Shown piece after piece: positions 6,873-15,719 of a stretch of DNA of 64,000 nucleotides. This DNA is from Bacteroides eggerthii (GTDB taxonomy: Bacteria; Bacteroidota; Bacteroidia; Bacteroidales; Bacteroidaceae): positions 3,938,001 to 4,002,000 of the forward strand of contig NZ_CP102258.1 of the NCBI RefSeq assembly GCF_025146565.1, in the 5' to 3' direction. Each line of letters begins with the position of its first letter. The stretch's first letter is position 1. The translations under genes and the position numbers were made by a program. The notes beneath the pieces are model-generated. The model did no database searches, had not been told where the DNA came from, and saw only the letters and a program-made list of their open reading frames with translations.

Positions 6873-7580
6873 TTACAACACCCCGTTCACCCCACAGCCG
6901 AACAATGCGAAATCTCCCAAACAAGGATCATCCGGAAAGACTTCCGCCAAGGCTGAGGTTATGTTCCTTACATTCTTTAGAGAGAATGTCTCCGTATCGG
7001 TAAGTCCCAAAAGACGGGCTACCCGGCAAACATGAGTGTCCAAAGGAATCAGCAAATCACGACGGTCAAAACTTTCCCAGATGCCGAAATCCACCTCCGA
7101 CTCTTTCCGTATCATCCAGCGCAGAAACATGTTCAGCTTCTTTTGCGGACTCTTGGCGGAGACTTCCAGAAAAGCACACAACTTTTCCATCGGGATGCCC
7201 GGATAGCCCGAAAGGGCATCTTCCAAACTATCAAACCGAGAATAGGCGTCATGCAAACGGGCAAAATACGTATAAAAATCCGCATGAGAAAGCATGCGGT
7301 AAAAGCTGCTCCGGTCTGCCGGAAGGAAATCTTCTTTCCAGCGGCAGGACAAGACATATTGATGAGGTGAAGCTCCCATCAAGCCATGTAGTTCATCCGC
7401 TTTCTTCAATATCTGCTTGCGGTTTCCAAAGCTCATCAAAGCAGTGAGCAGACCGCTAATCTCAATATCCTGCTTCCGCATATACCGATGCGGGAACTGA
7501 ACAGGGTCACCTTGTATAAAGGCGGCACAATGATATTCCCTTGCCCATTCCAAGAGTTTCAATCGGATTTCCTCAGTCAT
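6873..7580 (-). CDS. TIGR02757 / DUF2400 family protein
   Basis: 235 aa, full length for the family. Recognisable blocks are DIEISGLLTALMSFGNRKQI (37-56), PLDTHVCRVARLLGL and CLGDFALFGCGVNG near the C-terminus. The LDTHV and CLGDFALFG blocks resemble parts of helix-hairpin-helix DNA glycosylases, so a DNA-related role is plausible but not shown. The start region is duplicated: a six-codon frame beginning at 7597 stops in an ATGA overlap with the true start at 7580. Confidence 0.82.
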   Translation of the reverse strand: MTEEIRLKLLEWAREYHCAAFIQGDPVQFPHRYMRKQDIEISGLLTALMSFGNRKQILKKADELHGLMGASPHQYVLSCRWKEDFLPADRSSFYRMLSHADFYTYFARLHDAYSRFDSLEDALSGYPGIPMEKLCAFLEVSAKSPQKKLNMFLRWMIRKESEVDFGIWESFDRRDLLIPLDTHVCRVARLLGLTDTETFSLKNVRNITSALAEVFPDDPCLGDFALFGCGVNGVL

Positions 7581-7928
7581 ATTGTTTCTTCAGTCATATT
7601 TTATAGGATTCAGTTATTCGCAACTTGTGCAATGCCACGTCCTAATAGAAACTAAATCCCTTTCATGTACTTTTTCAAAAGTTATTCTGCACAATGTAAT
7701 CCCTCGCAAAGGTACACATGTTTTATCTTTACCGACAAACCCGACAATGATTATTAACAAACTTCCACCCAACAGATTTCAACAAACCAGATTTATAAGA
7801 ACCTCAGCCAACTTCTCCCCCTTCCTTTTATTTTTGCATCACGAAAAGCCTATGGAACTTTCTTTGCAATATTTGCAAATTTGTAATTTTGTATTCGTAT
7901 TTTTGCAAGGTATCAAACAAAAGCAAAA
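7581..7928. other. Divergent intergenic region, no gene
   Basis: 348 bases between TIGR02757 (leftward) and a DJ-1-like gene (rightward). A rightward open frame here has no coding character. It contains a leftward promoter (7707-7739), a rightward -7 box TATTTTTG at 7898-7905, and the six-codon leader at 7597-7577 on the bottom strand. Confidence 0.6.
7707..7739 (-). promoter_or_regulatory. Promoter of the TIGR02757 gene
   Basis: On the bottom strand, TTTG (7739-7736), a 21-bp spacer and TACCTTTG (7714-7707). It implies a leader of about 120 nt that includes the six-codon frame in front of the gene. Confidence 0.5.
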
Positions 7929-8522
7929 ATGAAGCAAGAAATATTATTCATAATACTCAATGAATACGCCGACTGGGAAGGCGCTTTCATAGCCGCCTGC
8001 CTGAACGCAGGAGTAATGCCGGGCAGCGAAGTGAAATACACCCCGAAAGTAGTTGCCCCGACGTTGGACGCAGTGCGCTCCATCGGCGGTTTCCGCACGT
8101 TGCCCGACTACTGTTTCCAGACTATGCCCACAGATTATGCAGCATTGGTGCTGATAGGAGGTATGCAATGGAATTCCCCAGAAGCAGAGCAAGCAGTTCC
8201 TTTGGTGAAGGATGCCCTACAACGTGGAAAAATCGTTGGCGCCATCTGCAATGCCGCCTCCTTTATGGCGAAGCATGGTTTCCTCAACAACGTAAAGCAT
8301 ACGGGAAATACCATACAGCAACTAAAACTCTGGGGCGGACAGGAGTACACCAACGAAGCAGGCTACGAAGAGAAGCAGGCCGTCAGCGACCAAAATATCG
8401 TCACCGCCAACGGTACAGGACAACTGGAATTCTGCCGCGAACTTCTCTTGTTACTAAAAGCCGATACACCGGAAAATATTCATGCTTCCTATGATTTCTA
8501 TAAAAACGGATTCGTGAGATAA
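7929..8522 (+). CDS. DJ-1/PfpI-like (YdeA-type) amidotransferase-fold protein
   Basis: 197 aa. It starts MKQEILFIILNEYADWEGAF, typical of the AraC-like/YdeA branch of the DJ-1 superfamily, with the acidic residue Glu-17 and the nucleophile elbow GAICNAASF (Cys-107). No signal peptide, so cytoplasmic. It is monocistronic, with a -7 box (TATTTTTG) only about 24 bases before the ATG, implying a very short leader. Enzymatic activity is unknown; members include putative proteases, glyoxalases and stress proteins. Confidence 0.78.
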   Translation: MKQEILFIILNEYADWEGAFIAACLNAGVMPGSEVKYTPKVVAPTLDAVRSIGGFRTLPDYCFQTMPTDYAALVLIGGMQWNSPEAEQAVPLVKDALQRGKIVGAICNAASFMAKHGFLNNVKHTGNTIQQLKLWGGQEYTNEAGYEEKQAVSDQNIVTANGTGQLEFCRELLLLLKADTPENIHASYDFYKNGFVR

Positions 8523-8531
8523 AGAGAGAAC

Positions 8532-9392
8532 TTAGTTCAGGCTCAATCCATACTCGCCTAAAGTCGCCAGTTCGTCTGCCGTATAACTACCCTGCGCCTT
8601 GATGTGCTGTACTTCTCTTATGAATGTCTCAGCATTAGCCAGAAAGTCCCGGAAAGTTTTCATCTCTTGAGGATGCCCTTCCACTATCGGCAGACGTTTG
8701 GCAATGTCCAACTGAATAACCAGTTTCATCATTTTCATGTCCAGCCGAGGCATGTCGGGAGCAGGCTTGCGCATGCACTGTTGCAAAACACCCTGCATCG
8801 TGACCGACATACGGTTCATGGCAAGTATTTGCTCTTTCATCGGATTATCATTCAGCAACACCTTCTGCGCCCCTTCGGCAAAAGGCGACAAAACATCAAG
8901 AATATTCTCTTTATACTCCGCCATCTCAACACTCAAACGGTAATTGGCAGGCAGCAGTTTATCGGCGGCAATCTTATTTTTTACTTTTAGCAAGGAGAGA
9001 TACTGATTGAAATTAGTATAGAATTGCCTTCTTGTCTGGAACAACTGCATAAAATTCTGTTTCAGATTGCGCCGGGCCTCTTCATCAAAATATGTACCGG
9101 GATTGACAACCGATGCAGAGTCCTTCTGAGAGAAAACCGGAGGAATAACAGTTGCCAGCATCGGCGCATTGCCGCCCTGCTCCATATATCCCAGTATGGA
9201 ATTCACATCCTTTTCCAGCACCAGATTCTTCAATAAGGCAAGCGAAGTGTTGTAGTACTTCATCACCTGACCGGCCTGTTCCACTTCCGCAGCAGAATAT
9301 TTTTCGTAAGTTTTCTTCTGAACACCGTTACCGCAAGCAGCCAACATAAAGATAACTGCAAACGTTCCCACAAACATTAAAATCTTTCTCAT
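8532..9392 (-). CDS. Lipoprotein, possibly DUF3829-like
   Basis: 286 aa from the ATG at 9392, chosen because AAAGGAAA lies just before it; an ATG at 9407 is in frame. A lipobox (LAAC, Cys at about residue 20) indicates a lipid-anchored envelope protein. The rest is helical, with YYNTSLALLKN near the N-terminus and long amphipathic segments. This resembles DUF3829 lipoproteins, but I am not certain. It is convergent with the DJ-1-like gene, nine bases apart. Function unknown. Confidence 0.65.
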   Translation of the reverse strand: MRKILMFVGTFAVIFMLAACGNGVQKKTYEKYSAAEVEQAGQVMKYYNTSLALLKNLVLEKDVNSILGYMEQGGNAPMLATVIPPVFSQKDSASVVNPGTYFDEEARRNLKQNFMQLFQTRRQFYTNFNQYLSLLKVKNKIAADKLLPANYRLSVEMAEYKENILDVLSPFAEGAQKVLLNDNPMKEQILAMNRMSVTMQGVLQQCMRKPAPDMPRLDMKMMKLVIQLDIAKRLPIVEGHPQEMKTFRDFLANAETFIREVQHIKAQGSYTADELATLGEYGLSLN

Positions 9393-9531
9393 AAGGTTTC
9401 CTTTCATTTTTTAATATGCATGTACCATTCGCATGTACGCTTTTATTCACTAATTTTGCAATTCATTATGTGGAACAAACAAATGATGAGAGAGATAGGT
9501 TCCGATATATCGTTTAATTTTCAAGAAAAAG

Positions 9532-10431
9532 ATGCGAAACACTACTATAAAAGGTTTTCTATATGCAGCGCTTTCCTCGTCCACATTCGGACTGGCGCCT
9601 TTCTTCAGCATATCATTGCTGATAGCCGGATTTTCATCTTTTGAAGTGCTGACATACCGCTGGGGAATCGCCTCACTCATTTTGGCAATTGCCGGTATCA
9701 TATTGGGAGAGCAGTTCCGAATCAGCAGAAAAGACTGGCAGACCGTATTCATACTAAGCCTGTTCAGAGCCACCACCTCATTCAGTCTCGTGATAGCCTA
9801 TCAAAACATTGCCAGCGGCGTAGCATCCACCATACACTTCATGTACCCTCTGGCGGTAGCCGTCACCATGATGCTGTTTTTCAAGGAAAAAAAGTCTTTC
9901 TCTATCCTGTTTGCAGTGTTCATTTCATTGATAGGTGCAACACTGCTATCAACGGGCGAGATAGATTTCGAAGGCGGAGATACTACAACAGGGCTGGTCG
10001 CTGCCGCCATTTCCATATTCTCTTACGGCGGATATATTATAGGTGTACGAAAAAGTCGCGCTGTCAACATCCCGTCTACGGCACTGACTTGTTATGTTAT
10101 GGGATTCGGAACCCTGTTCTATATTATAGGCGGATGCCTGACAGATGGGATCCGGCTGGCCACAGACAGTCACACATGGCTGAACATCCTCGGACTGGCA
10201 ATACCGGCAACAGCAGTCTCCAATATCAGTCTGGTAAAGGCTATCAAACATGTAGGCCCCACGCTTACATCAATCTTCGGAGCACTGGAACCTCTGACTG
10301 CCATAGTCATCGGATGTTGCGTGTTCAAAGAAAGCTTCACATGGAGCAGCACTATCGGAATCGCCTTGATTGTGACAGCAGTAATAATCGTTATCACGCG
10401 CGAAAACAGCATGGGCAAAGTACGCAAGTAA
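9532..10431 (+). CDS. EamA/DMT-family transporter
   Basis: 299 aa with about ten membrane helices and two EamA halves (residues about 8-140 and 155-290). The second half has the usual SNISLVKAIKHVGPTLTSIF and ALEPLTAIVIG pattern. Family members export amino acids, nucleotides or other small metabolites across the inner membrane; the substrate is not predictable here. A -7 box (TAATTTTG, 9451-9458) precedes it. Its stop is three bases from the end of the convergent amidase gene. Confidence 0.85.
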   Translation: MRNTTIKGFLYAALSSSTFGLAPFFSISLLIAGFSSFEVLTYRWGIASLILAIAGIILGEQFRISRKDWQTVFILSLFRATTSFSLVIAYQNIASGVASTIHFMYPLAVAVTMMLFFKEKKSFSILFAVFISLIGATLLSTGEIDFEGGDTTTGLVAAAISIFSYGGYIIGVRKSRAVNIPSTALTCYVMGFGTLFYIIGGCLTDGIRLATDSHTWLNILGLAIPATAVSNISLVKAIKHVGPTLTSIFGALEPLTAIVIGCCVFKESFTWSSTIGIALIVTAVIIVITRENSMGKVRK

Positions 10432-10433
10432 TC

Positions 10434-11459
10434 CTACTTCGTCCGCTTATAATCCGCAATGAACCCCTCCATCATCCACTTGGCCAATGCCTGACGATTG
10501 GAGCTGATCACAAAACGGCGTTGGTCGAAAGCATTCTGTATATTGCCCAACTCCACAAAAACGGAAGCCGGTGCGGCCTTCAGCAATACGTAGAGGTTGC
10601 GTGAGCTGACCGTCCCTTCAAATCCGCGGTTGGGCTGATGCTTGTCGTATTTCGACTCGAAAGTTCCTTTCATGGCAACAGCCAGCCTCTTTCCCAACAC
10701 ACTTTTCGGAGCATGGTAAAAGAAAACATCCGTCTGTGCACCCTTGCTGCGGCTGTCTACGTGCAGAAATATGGCCCGGCAATACTTATAAATCTTACGG
10801 TCCTTCCGGTAAAGCTCATTGATTTTGGTGCAACGCTGTTGCAGACGAGCCACCTGATTCAACGGAATGGCATCCCCCATACAAGTTTCCCGCTTGCTGT
10901 TGGAGAGGTAGCGGTCATCACGAATCCCGTCTTTGGCATCTTGAATGATGATACGTACTTCGGCCCCTTCCTGCATCAGGTTACGGGCAAGGCGCAAGGC
11001 AACGTCATAGGCATACTCATCCTCATGCAATTCCACCTTTCCTATTTTGCCGATAGCTCCCGGATCGGGTCCTCCATGTCCGCTGACCACATAGAAGCAA
11101 GCGCCCTGCAAGCGGTTAGAGGTCACCTCCACATCGGCAAGTTTCCTCCCGAAGAGGCGTTCACGAACAGTTCCTTTTTTATTGGCGGCAGGCTTGGACG
11201 AAGCAGTGGCAGAAGCCCCTTTCCTCAACGGGGGAAGCACATATTTCACTCCCAGCTGCAACTCCTCTTTTCCGCGCAGACGCTTCTCGTTCAGCCTTAT
11301 AAACTCATTATAATAGGCTTTTCCCGGACGCTTGTTCCGCTCCAGAAAAGCAGAGATGCCCTCACCCGATTTAGGTGCGGCATATTCTCCCTGGGCAGAG
11401 ACATCAAAAACAAGAAAAGCGCAAAAGAAGAAAGCCAGCAAACAAAATATACGTTTCAT
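10434..11459 (-). CDS. N-acetylmuramoyl-L-alanine amidase (Amidase_3)
   Basis: 341 aa from MKRIFCLLAFFFCAF (an in-frame ATG at 11477 adds six residues). A signal peptide ends near VSAQ. A basic, low-complexity linker precedes the catalytic domain, which has the zinc-binding order VVSGHGGPDPGA, HEDEYAYDVALRLARN, IFLHVDS and a late VFVELGNIQN (catalytic Glu). It would cleave the amide bond between MurNAc and the stem peptide in the periplasm, for cell separation or wall turnover. No LysM or SPOR domain is seen; the N-terminal 100 residues may target it. Confidence 0.85.
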   Translation of the reverse strand: MKRIFCLLAFFFCAFLVFDVSAQGEYAAPKSGEGISAFLERNKRPGKAYYNEFIRLNEKRLRGKEELQLGVKYVLPPLRKGASATASSKPAANKKGTVRERLFGRKLADVEVTSNRLQGACFYVVSGHGGPDPGAIGKIGKVELHEDEYAYDVALRLARNLMQEGAEVRIIIQDAKDGIRDDRYLSNSKRETCMGDAIPLNQVARLQQRCTKINELYRKDRKIYKYCRAIFLHVDSRSKGAQTDVFFYHAPKSVLGKRLAVAMKGTFESKYDKHQPNRGFEGTVSSRNLYVLLKAAPASVFVELGNIQNAFDQRRFVISSNRQALAKWMMEGFIADYKRTK

Positions 11460-11617
11460 ATTCCCGTTATTCGTCATTTATTCGTAGTCGGTAGCAGATT
11501 TTCGGCCGCTAAATTATAGCATTTTACCGTTCACGCGTACAAATTTATATTTTTTTCCCTACTTTTGCGACAACTTACGCGTTTTAAAGAAAAGAAACTC
11601 TAAAAACAGATAGCATT

Positions 11618-12898
11618 ATGGCAAAGCAATTCAAGCCGGAGACACTGTGCGTACAGGCAGGGTGGACTCCTAAAAAGGGCGAACCTCGTGTACTCCCCAT
11701 TTATCAAAGTACGACTTTCAAATACGACACCAGCGAACAAATGGCACGCCTGTTCGACCTTGAGGACAGCGGTTATTTCTACACCCGCCTGCAAAACCCC
11801 ACGAACGATGCCGTTGCCGCCAAGATAGCCGCCCTTGAAGGAGGCGTAGCCGCCATGCTGACATCCAGCGGACAGGCAGCGAATTTCTATGCCATCTTCA
11901 ACATCTGCCAGGCAGGCGACCACTTTGTATGTTCGTCCACCATTTACGGCGGAACGTTCAACCTGTTTGGCGTAACCATGAAGAAGCTGGGTGTCGACGT
12001 GACTTTTGTCAATCCGGATGCACCCGAAGAAGAAATCTCCGCCGCTTTCCGTCCGAACACCAAGGCACTGTTCGGCGAAACAATCTCCAACCCCACACTG
12101 GAGGTTCTCGACATTGAAAAGTTTGCCCGCATCGCCCACAAGCATGGCGTGCCCCTGATTGTGGACAACACTTTCCCCACTCCTATCAACTGCCGCCCGT
12201 TTGAATGGGGAGCCGACATCGTGGTGCATTCCACCACCAAATACATGGACGGACATGCCACCAGCGTAGGCGGCGCAATTGTGGACAGCGGCAATTTCGA
12301 TTGGGATGCACACGCCGACAAGTTCCCCGGTCTCTGCACCCCGGATGAATCATATCATGGGCTGACCTATACAAAAGCCTTCGGCAAACTGGCCTATATC
12401 ACGAAAGCTACGGCACAGTTGATGCGTGACCTCGGCAGTATCCAGTCCCCGCAGAATGCATTCTTGCTGAACCTCGGCCTGGAAACACTGCATTTGCGTA
12501 TGCCGCAACACTGTGGCAATGCCCAGAAAGTTGCCGAGTACCTTTCCCGGAACGAAAAAGTGGCATGGGTGAACTATTGCGGGCTGCCCGACAATAAGTA
12601 TTACGAACTGGCACAGAAATATATGCCCAACGGTTCGTGCGGCGTTATCTCTTTCGGACTGAAAGGCGGTCGTGAGGTATCAATCAAGTTCATGGATTCA
12701 CTGAAGCTGGCAGCTATCGTAACCCATGTTGCCGACGCACGTACCTGTGTGCTCCATCCCGCCAGCCACACACACCGCCAGCTCTCGGACGAACAGTTGC
12801 TGGAAGCCGGTATCCGTCCCGACCTGATCCGCTTCTCGGTAGGTATTGAAAACGCGGAGGATATCATTGCAGATATAGAACAGGCGCTAAACGCATAA
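11618..12898 (+). CDS. metY: O-acetylhomoserine (thiol)-lyase / aminocarboxypropyltransferase
   Basis: 426 aa, a PLP enzyme of the Cys/Met-metabolism family. It is expected to make homocysteine (or methionine) from O-acetylhomoserine and sulfide (or methanethiol). Visible features are the substrate-side motif YFYTRLQNPT, IVDNTFPTP with the PLP Asp, and HSTTKYMDGHA with the Schiff-base Lys-208. The length and C-terminal block (CVLHPASHTHRQL, RFSVGIENAEDI) fit MetY rather than cystathionine lyases. A -7 box TACTTTTG lies at 11560-11567. It is monocistronic and divergent from the amidase gene. Confidence 0.92.
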   Translation: MAKQFKPETLCVQAGWTPKKGEPRVLPIYQSTTFKYDTSEQMARLFDLEDSGYFYTRLQNPTNDAVAAKIAALEGGVAAMLTSSGQAANFYAIFNICQAGDHFVCSSTIYGGTFNLFGVTMKKLGVDVTFVNPDAPEEEISAAFRPNTKALFGETISNPTLEVLDIEKFARIAHKHGVPLIVDNTFPTPINCRPFEWGADIVVHSTTKYMDGHATSVGGAIVDSGNFDWDAHADKFPGLCTPDESYHGLTYTKAFGKLAYITKATAQLMRDLGSIQSPQNAFLLNLGLETLHLRMPQHCGNAQKVAEYLSRNEKVAWVNYCGLPDNKYYELAQKYMPNGSCGVISFGLKGGREVSIKFMDSLKLAAIVTHVADARTCVLHPASHTHRQLSDEQLLEAGIRPDLIRFSVGIENAEDIIADIEQALNA

Positions 12899-12934
12899 GC
12901 ACCTTTTCACCTTGCGCTCAGAAGAAAGAAAAAA

Positions 12935-13040
12935 ACAGATGGCCTGTTTTAGTAAAACACATCATCTGTTTTAGTAAAATGCATCATCTGTTTTAGTAAA
13001 ACGCATCATGCGTTTAGCCCAAGCAGATGATGCGTTTTCA
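12935..13040. repeat. Array of 22-bp units forming a bidirectional hairpin
   Basis: Five units start at 12935, 12957, 12979, 13001 and 13023. Each is a 14-bp block related to ACRCATCATCTGTT or its reverse complement, followed by an 8-bp linker (TTAGTAAA in the first three). The last two blocks are inverted relative to each other and form a 12-bp stem (12998-13009 with 13027-13038). The array fills the gap between convergent metY and the hexosaminidase gene and could terminate both. Blocks of the same sequence recur at 31349-31434. Confidence 0.75.
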
Positions 13041-13042
13041 TA

Positions 13043-15544
13043 TTACTCTGTTTTCAACATTATCGGCAGGCTTTCTTTGCCTTGATAGAATGTTTTCGCC
13101 TTCACCACCGGCGCGTCACATTCCACCGGCATTTCCCATAAGGCAGATTGCATAGTCGGCTCGGAGCCATCCGTTGTATAGCGTATCCCGGCGCCTTGAA
13201 TGGCTGCATTGGCATATAGTTTGCCATCCTTCACCAGCAGTCCCGGATGCGGCAAGCGGAAATTGATGCCGTTCTTTGCCCAATAGGGCATCTCTATTTC
13301 ACTGATTTTCTCATAATACAATGCCAGAGCTTTGTCGAAAGCCTGCTGCTCCTGTGCGCCTTGCAGACCCTCCCATGCCGGGTAAGCGTTCCATCCACGT
13401 TCCGCCAGTCCCATGATTTTCGGGAAAAGAAGATATTCCACGCCGTCGAAGCTGCGGATAGTCTCAGCAAACAATTGGCCCTGCACGCCCAGAATATTCT
13501 TCTTGCCCACTGCCGTCAGAGCGGTTTTTCCTTTTCCGGTTTGCTCCAAGTCGACTGGATTTCCCGCCCTGTCGGTACGCAATGACCGGTAGATGCTGAA
13601 AGGAAGCATGGAGAAGGAGACAGCCTCATCCACATAACCTCCCCAGTCGAGCCCGCGCTCGTCAGGATGACCGTTGTAGGCCATATCCATATAGAAATTG
13701 CCTACATTGCAGAGAATCACCGGATAACCGTCGTTGGCAATCCGGTAGACCACCTCCTCATACCCCGGAACTGTGTTCCAGCAATACACACCTGCCGCCT
13801 GACTCTTCAACTGCCGGTGCGCCTCTTCGGTATGTCCCAAAGCCACTTCCTGCCAACCGCTGAACTTCAAACCGTTCTTTTGCATGATGTCCGCCATTTG
13901 TGTAATGAAATACTCGGCCAAATCCTGCGGCTTCGTCATCCCCTTCTCTTTCATCAGCGCCATGCACTTGGGTGATCCCAGCCATACCCCATGCGCCACT
14001 TCATCACCGCCAAGATGCACCGTAGACAGCGGTACGCCCGCTTCCTTATACATGGCTGCGAGTTCCCGAATCACTTTCTCCATAAAGCGGTAGGACGAAG
14101 GCAGAGCGACGTTTATCACATTGTCTGTGTAGTACTGGACGGACTCATAGCGGGAGGTGTCTTCCGGCTCGCTCAGCAGATATTCGGTGGCCTTTGCCAT
14201 GTCCGTCTCCTTGTATTTATTATAACGCGCCTTCATGGAGACGATAGCCGCACGCGCATGTCCGGGCGATTCTATCTCCGGTATGACACGAATATGCCTT
14301 TCGGCGGCATAGCGCAACAGGCCGATGAAGTCCTCGCGGGAATAATGCCCGTTTCCAACGGTGGCAGCATCAGGATCGCATCCGCCGTCGTAGCATGGAT
14401 AGAGGCACCGGCTTTCGTCAACGGTATGTCCGCGACGGCTTCCCACCGCGGTCAGCTCCTCCAAACCGGGAATGTCCAGACGCCACGCTTCGTCATCGGC
14501 AAAATGGAAGTGCAGCACGTTCATTTTGTAGGAAGCGAAAATGTCTATCAGTTTTTTAAGGTTGTCTACGGTGGTGAAATTACGGGCAATGTCTATCATC
14601 TGTCCGCGATACAAGAGGTCGGGGTAATCTTCCACAGACATAGCTTCCAGCCGGTAAGGCACCGCCTTGCCTTTCAGTATTGACAGCAAAGTCTGTGTAC
14701 CGTTGAAAATGCCATGCGGAGTAGCGGCGGTAATCTTTATCAGGGAATCTCCTATAACCAAATTATAATATTCAGCGTTCACTGCCTTCGCCTTGTCGGA
14801 CAGTTCTTCCAAAACAATCGTTACTGGAGCCTCATCTGCCACTTCCAAACCGTACAAAGCGGCCAGCTTCTCTTTCAGCAGCTTTGCTTCGCCGGCATAT
14901 TCGTCCGGATAGGTCAAAGCCACCTTAGCATCCAGCACGACATGCCCTCCGGCAGGTGTCACTTTCTTTACCGACGGCAGCCTGTCCCACTGCCTCAAAG
15001 CCGGCACACTGTCCAGACGGAGGTTCGATGCGTATATTTTGGCGGCATCCGGATAACCGGGAAGCGCTTCCGGTGAGGGCAACGGCAGCACGTCCAACGC
15101 TACGGGAAGCGGCTTGCCTTCCTTGCCGTCCGTCGTAGCCACCCAATAAGTACCTTCAGGCGCATGCGAGTTCCGATCCAATTTATAAGAACAAAGGAAA
15201 GTGATGCGCATGGAGTCACCGGGAGCCAACGGCACAAAATCGTCCGTAGGATACATTTTAAAGAAGTTTCCGTTCACCGCCTCCACCCTGACGGCGGGAG
15301 TTCCTTCCTGCTTCACATAGCGGGGAAGCTGTGAGTAATAGATTGCCCAGTCTTTGAAAAGAGGAGCACCGGAGATATTCTTAAGAACAAAGGAGTTCTC
15401 ATAATACCCGGGGTCAATGTCACTCGCACCCATTTCCCAAGTCAGGGAAACCGGTGCTTCCGGTTTGTCACCTGTTCCGCATCCTGCCCAAAACGGCATT
15501 GTGCAAAACAATAATCCTGCAAGAGGACGTCTGAAAATTTTCAT
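13043..15544 (-). CDS. Beta-N-acetylhexosaminidase, GH20 lipoprotein
   Basis: 833 aa. The lipobox WAGC puts the lipidated Cys at 22, so it is envelope-anchored. Domain order: a carbohydrate-binding-like N-terminal domain (about 30-155), the GH20 pre-domain (about 190-305), the GH20 barrel (about 310-690), and a C-terminal beta domain (about 750-833). The catalytic Asp-Glu pair of GH20 is D514-E515 in HLGGDEVAHG. It would release terminal GlcNAc or GalNAc from glycans and probably serves host or dietary glycan use in the periplasm or at the surface. No SusC/D genes are adjacent, so it is not part of a polysaccharide utilization locus here. Confidence 0.92.
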   Translation of the reverse strand: MKIFRRPLAGLLFCTMPFWAGCGTGDKPEAPVSLTWEMGASDIDPGYYENSFVLKNISGAPLFKDWAIYYSQLPRYVKQEGTPAVRVEAVNGNFFKMYPTDDFVPLAPGDSMRITFLCSYKLDRNSHAPEGTYWVATTDGKEGKPLPVALDVLPLPSPEALPGYPDAAKIYASNLRLDSVPALRQWDRLPSVKKVTPAGGHVVLDAKVALTYPDEYAGEAKLLKEKLAALYGLEVADEAPVTIVLEELSDKAKAVNAEYYNLVIGDSLIKITAATPHGIFNGTQTLLSILKGKAVPYRLEAMSVEDYPDLLYRGQMIDIARNFTTVDNLKKLIDIFASYKMNVLHFHFADDEAWRLDIPGLEELTAVGSRRGHTVDESRCLYPCYDGGCDPDAATVGNGHYSREDFIGLLRYAAERHIRVIPEIESPGHARAAIVSMKARYNKYKETDMAKATEYLLSEPEDTSRYESVQYYTDNVINVALPSSYRFMEKVIRELAAMYKEAGVPLSTVHLGGDEVAHGVWLGSPKCMALMKEKGMTKPQDLAEYFITQMADIMQKNGLKFSGWQEVALGHTEEAHRQLKSQAAGVYCWNTVPGYEEVVYRIANDGYPVILCNVGNFYMDMAYNGHPDERGLDWGGYVDEAVSFSMLPFSIYRSLRTDRAGNPVDLEQTGKGKTALTAVGKKNILGVQGQLFAETIRSFDGVEYLLFPKIMGLAERGWNAYPAWEGLQGAQEQQAFDKALALYYEKISEIEMPYWAKNGINFRLPHPGLLVKDGKLYANAAIQGAGIRYTTDGSEPTMQSALWEMPVECDAPVVKAKTFYQGKESLPIMLKTE

Positions 15545-15719
15545 AAAACACTTGTGTTAAGTTAGTAAATTGGGGGTAATACTTAAATATACTGCCAAAA
15601 ATAAGCATTTTTAGTTTATTTACTAATAAATTCAATAGAAATTATTAGTCGCAGGCTACGATTTAGAACTTTTATCTCTAAATTTGCGACCAATTTATAA
15701 CCATTTTAACTAATCTATC

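Noticed and set aside
7582-7932. Rightward open frame of 116 codons
   Set aside because: It spans a divergent promoter region, has no ribosome-binding site or family likeness, and ends in the start of the DJ-1-like gene.
13043-15544. Member of a polysaccharide utilization locus
   Set aside because: No SusC/SusD-like, sensor or other glycan-active genes are adjacent; neighbours are central metabolism genes.
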